Shown here in pieces: positions 5,773 to 7,700 of a stretch of DNA of 7,700 nucleotides. Both the position numbers and the translations under genes were made by a program. Each line of letters opens with the position of its first letter. Position 1 is the stretch's first letter. The stretch spans positions 534 through 8,233 of the forward strand of contig PLLI01000082.1 of NCBI GenBank assembly GCA_003140915.1, read 5' to 3'. The notes under the pieces are model-generated. The model ran no database searches and was not told the origin of the DNA. It saw only the letters and a program-made list of their open reading frames with translations. This DNA comes from Candidatus Omnitrophota bacterium (GTDB taxonomy: Bacteria; Omnitrophota; Gorgyraeia; 2-01-FULL-45-10).

Positions 5773-6259
5773 AAATATAAAACGATATTATGAAACGGAT
5801 GCCGCTTATTTTCTAACCACAAATACGGAAAATAATATGCCCATATTCAATGATTCTAAAAACTGCAAGATACTTCTCGTTACGCTTGAATATTTTAAAC
5901 TCGTCCTGGATTACCGCTTGTATGGCTTCTGCATCATGCCCACCCACTTACATCTCGTCATCCATCCATTTGGCACATATAATTTTTCATACATTATGAA
6001 GATGATAAAAGGCTCTTTTACAAGGAAGCTTAATAAGGCTGGCGGCAAAACAGGCAAGATCTGGCAGAAAGGATTCTACGATGAATATATTAGGAATGAG
6101 CTGCATCTCCTGAAGGTACTGGAATATATGCACAACAATCCATTAAAAGCAGGACTAACTATGGAACCCGAAGAATATCCGTTTTCAAGCTATAATCACT
6201 ATTTCCAAACTGATTGCCGACCAAACCAAATTATTGAGATTGATAAGCCAGTGCTATAA
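5768..6259 (+). CDS. rayT: REP-associated tyrosine transposase (RAYT, HUH Y1 family)
   Basis: A 163-residue single-domain transposase, close to the 165 residues of E. coli TnpA-REP (YafM). The N-terminus IKRYYETDAAYFLTTNTENN resembles the family start. The HUH metal motif is MPTHLHLVI, with H60 and H62. KMIKGSFTRKLNK follows, then the family signature IWQKGFYDEYIRN (98-110) and EYMHNNPLKAGL (119-130), where Y120 is the expected catalytic tyrosine, then EYPFSSYNHY. All catalytic residues are present, so it may be active. By family knowledge RAYTs nick REP hairpins marked by GTAG and are thought to spread them. I start at the ATG at 5768, inside the repeat tag. The frame is open back to 5702 but overlaps the preceding gene. 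There is no Shine-Dalgarno, so expression may be low. The stop codon lies in the inverted tag of unit 3. Confidence 0.9.
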   Translation: MGNIKRYYETDAAYFLTTNTENNMPIFNDSKNCKILLVTLEYFKLVLDYRLYGFCIMPTHLHLVIHPFGTYNFSYIMKMIKGSFTRKLNKAGGKTGKIWQKGFYDEYIRNELHLLKVLEYMHNNPLKAGLTMEPEEYPFSSYNHYFQTDCRPNQIIEIDKPVL

Positions 6260-6302
6260 GTTATCCACAGAGTAGCTGACGTTTAAACGTTAGCTACTCT
6301 GT
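6257..6302 (-). repeat. REP-like unit 3, inverted relative to units 1 and 2
   Basis: The tag TAAGTTATCCACA (6257-6269) precedes a 36-bp palindrome (6267-6302) with arms GAGTAGCTGACGTTT and AAACGTTAGCTACTC. One mismatched pair (6278/6291) is present. The stem sequence differs from units 1 and 2 but keeps the ACGTTTAAACGT centre and contains GTAG. TTATCCACA (6261-6269) is an exact DnaA box, here overlapping the base of the stem. Units 2 and 3 thus flank the RAYT gene head to head. Confidence 0.8.
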
Positions 6303-6312
6303 TTAAAGCAAG

Positions 6313-6336
6313 CTGGATAGAAACTTATGGGGGTAA
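6313..6336 (+). repeat. Right copy of 24-bp direct repeat
   Basis: A near-copy (22 of 24) of the last 24 bases of comM including its TAA, lying 11 bases after the unit 3 palindrome. No other comM sequence surrounds it, so it is not a duplicated gene end of useful length. Confidence 0.8.
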
Positions 6337-6344
6337 AAAATATA

Positions 6345-6372
6345 AGCAGTGCACCCTTAAGGGTGCACTGCT
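6345..6372 (-). terminator. Palindromic intrinsic terminator of the pilin-like gene
   Basis: A perfect 28-bp palindrome with arms AGCAGTGCACCCTT and AAGGGTGCACTGCT. On the minus strand it is followed by a T-rich stretch (TATATTTTTTACC), so it should end the pilin transcript, whose stop is 22 bases away. A smaller hairpin (6377-6390, CCATC with GATGG) lies between. On that strand GTAG also precedes the stem, so a link to the nearby REP-like palindromes cannot be ruled out. Confidence 0.7.
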
Positions 6373-6394
6373 ACTACCATCCAAAGATGGCTGC

Positions 6395-6940
6395 TTAATT
6401 CCGGTGGCTCACCTTAACTCTCGCAACCGGATATCCTGAACACGATAAGCTACCTTGCTCGATAGACCCGTCGTTCCCATACATTACAAGATAGCCATTA
6501 ATCCAATCACCAGCATTCCCATCTACGATCCTGGCGGTTTCATTTGCGCGCGGAGCACGATTAAGCGATCCTCCCATGTCCTCAGGCGAAACGAAAGCGA
6601 ATATGTAGTTACCTGGCGGGCCATTGTCGGGCGCACAAGGATAGGCAAGCCAATAACATTCCTTGCTAAAAAAAGTCCCATTTAAATCGTCAACTTGAAG
6701 ACCCCCCTGCGACAATTCGTTAGAATACTGAGTAATGAAACCGATCAATGGGGGATATGTTCCATTTTGTAGATAATACAACTTTAAAGTGGTGCGTATT
6801 GTTCCGAGAGCGGCAACAGCCTCAGCGCAAATGGCTCTCCCTTTCATACTTATCATCATAGGTGCCGCGATGGAGGCGAGAATGCCTATTATTATGACAA
6901 CCACTATAAGCTCTAACAAAGTAAAACCGCTTTTACTCAT
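6395..6940 (-). CDS. Type IV pilin / type II secretion pseudopilin-like protein
   Basis: A 181-residue protein with a class III prepilin signal: a short leader MSKSG, cleavage expected after G5, then F6-TLLELIVVVIIIGILASIAA, with the conserved glutamate E10 at position 5 of the mature protein. The hydrophobic helix runs about 6-30. The globular part contains TIRTTLKLYYLQNGTYPP, which resembles major pseudopilins (GspG/PulG) and PilE/PilA-like proteins, a Cys pair (ECYWLAYPC) and a Gly/Asn-rich C-terminal part. By family knowledge it is processed by a prepilin peptidase (PilD) and assembled in the inner membrane. No assembly ATPase or other pilus gene is in the window, so it is an orphan here and I cannot say which machine it serves. 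AGGAGA lies 8 bases before the ATG. It has its own promoter (7048-7020) and its own terminator (6372-6345). Confidence 0.88.
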   Translation of the reverse strand: MSKSGFTLLELIVVVIIIGILASIAAPMMISMKGRAICAEAVAALGTIRTTLKLYYLQNGTYPPLIGFITQYSNELSQGGLQVDDLNGTFFSKECYWLAYPCAPDNGPPGNYIFAFVSPEDMGGSLNRAPRANETARIVDGNAGDWINGYLVMYGNDGSIEQGSLSCSGYPVARVKVSHRN

Positions 6941-7019
6941 CGGCTTATCTCCTGGTTATTGCCTATAATGACAAAAATGGACCAGCTTATCCGCATAAGT
7001 AATTGGCTTGCCTATAAAT

Positions 7020-7048
7020 ATAATACGTTATAACTCAGGAAAATGCAA
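7020..7048 (-). promoter_or_regulatory. Sigma-70-type promoter of the pilin-like gene
   Basis: On the minus strand TTGCAT (7048-7043), 17 bases, then TATTAT (7025-7020). The expected start near 7013 gives a leader of about 72 nt, which contains a weak hairpin CTTAT-GCGG-ATAAG (6999-6986). Confidence 0.7.
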
Positions 7049-7096
7049 GCTACGGACACTAAACGCTAACCAATTCATAAGAATTTGTGGGGGTAA

Positions 7097-7348
7097 TTAT
7101 TTATACTTGATCTTCATCGCGATGATCATGAAGCTTAGGATGAGCGTCATGCCGTTGGCGAGGATGATGGGCCACTCACCGACGACAATGCCATATATGA
7201 GCCACAAAAAGACACCACATGAAAAAATAGAGAAGGTTGCGATCGAAAGGTCCTTCACATTCTTTGTTCTATACATCTTTATTACCTGAGGAAGGAACGA
7301 TACCGTCGTCAGCGTCCCTGCCATTATTCCCAATATTAAGCGCGCCAA
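7097..7348 (-). CDS. SemiSWEET / PQ-loop family small transporter
   Basis: An 83-residue membrane protein with three predicted helices: LILGIMAGTLTTVSFLPQ (4-21), FSIFSCGVFLWLIYGIVV (about 38-55) and PIILANGMTLILSFMIIAM (about 60-79). The PQ-loop signature is clear: FLPQVIKMYRTKNVKDLS. Length and layout match bacterial SemiSWEETs, which work as dimers and move small sugars. The substrate here is unknown. I use the TTG at 7348 as the start: AAGGAG lies 6 bases upstream, and the first helix then has the usual length. The frame stays open further up, but that part is arginine-rich and lies inside lnt. The start overlaps the end of lnt by 13 bases, so the two are probably translated together. No promoter of its own is seen. 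Confidence 0.85.
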   Translation of the reverse strand: MARLILGIMAGTLTTVSFLPQVIKMYRTKNVKDLSIATFSIFSCGVFLWLIYGIVVGEWPIILANGMTLILSFMIIAMKIKYK

Positions 7349-7700
7349 ATTTTTCTCCTTGATATAATGAAATAACCGAGCGTGACAAGTACGCAGATAT
7401 ACGCGAAGACGTCTCCGTATGCCGTGTAAAACGTGCGCGTCTTTGTAATGGTTATTTCGTGCATTTTGAACCCGTCGATGAAGATAGACTCTTGGCCGGA
7501 TTCGACCGAGCCTGTGATCTCGCCTTTCTGATCGATAAAACACGACACGCCGGTGTTTGCGGCCCGTATCACGTTGACCCTGTTCTCAACCGCCCGGAAT
7601 ATCGAGCTCTGGGCGTGCTGATATGCCGCACTCGTCTTACCGAACCATGCGTCGTTCGTGATATTAACCAAAAAATTCGCGCCGCTTAGTATGAATTTCC
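7336..7700 (-). CDS. lnt: Apolipoprotein N-acyltransferase, C-terminal fragment (truncated by window edge)
   Basis: Only the last 120 residues are in the window. The fragment holds the end of the nitrilase-like domain, with the highly conserved FLVNITNDAWFGKTSAAYQH and then RAVENRVNVIRAANTGVS and FIDQKGEITGSV, followed by one membrane segment near the C-terminus (GDVFAYICVLVTLGYFII). This is the classic end of Lnt, the inner-membrane enzyme that adds the third acyl chain to lipoproteins in the periplasm. The catalytic Glu, Lys and Cys lie upstream and cannot be checked. The true start is beyond 7700: reading continues without stop through the edge. Lnt points to a Gram-negative-type envelope. 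The gene overlaps the SemiSWEET start by 13 bases. Confidence 0.92.
   Translation of the reverse strand, partial: KFILSGANFLVNITNDAWFGKTSAAYQHAQSSIFRAVENRVNVIRAANTGVSCFIDQKGEITGSVESGQESIFIDGFKMHEITITKTRTFYTAYGDVFAYICVLVTLGYFIISRRKIWRA

Noticed and set aside
5402..6312. Replication origin, because of three exact DnaA boxes and palindromes
   Set aside because: No dnaA, dnaN or other origin genes are nearby, the boxes are copies of one mobile repeat, and there is no clear AT-rich unwinding region.
5378..6336. Classical insertion sequence with terminal inverted repeats and target duplication
   Set aside because: The enzyme is an HUH RAYT, which does not make staggered-cut duplications, and the ends are REP palindromes rather than IS ends.
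7072..7085. AATTC-ATAA-GAATT hairpin after the SemiSWEET gene
   Set aside because: A weak AT-rich 5-bp stem without a T-run on the minus strand; not a convincing terminator.
1..7700. CRISPR arrays, tRNA or rRNA genes
   Set aside because: No regularly spaced repeats, cloverleaf or rRNA sequence was seen on either strand.

Overview
The window reads as chromosomal DNA of an uncultured Gram-negative-type bacterium. Supporting signs are apolipoprotein N-acyltransferase (lnt), a type IV pilin/pseudopilin and a multidomain PAS/GAF sensor. SpoVG in a genome with Lnt, frequent ATA isoleucine codons, strong AGGAGG ribosome sites and TTG starts fit deep-branching groups such as Omnitrophota, but that placement is inference and not proven here.

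Left part (1-2854): a PAS-GAF-PAS-GAF sensor runs leftwards out of the window. It is divergent from an ECF-like sigma factor, and the 174-bp gap holds a consensus promoter for each gene and two small palindromes. The sigma gene appears to be leaderless: its extended -10 ends 6 bases before the ATG and there is no Shine-Dalgarno. A zinc-finger membrane anti-sigma factor follows.

Middle (2855-5401): the 365-bp gap after the anti-sigma gene holds a convincing unannotated small RNA on the minus strand (about 206 nt), with an extended -10 promoter and an intrinsic terminator. Then comes the operon spoVG-yraN-comM. A near-identical 37-bp block (35/37) with ECF-type elements TGCAAC-17-CGTC stands before both the anti-sigma gene and spoVG. 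The likely circuit is that the sigma factor turns on its own inhibitor (negative feedback) and the spoVG-yraN-comM operon.

Accessory island (5378-6372): an HUH REP-associated transposase (RAYT) is bounded by inverted REP-like units. Each unit is a long palindrome with core GTTTAAAC plus a tag containing TGTGGATAA, an exact consensus DnaA box. The RAYT start and stop codons lie inside two of these tags. A third unit and a small Cys-rich gene lie to the left, and a 24-bp near-copy of the 3' end of comM closes the island on the right.

Right part (6373-7700, minus strand): a pilin-like gene with its own promoter and a strong palindromic terminator, preceded by a SemiSWEET transporter whose TTG start overlaps the end of a truncated lnt.
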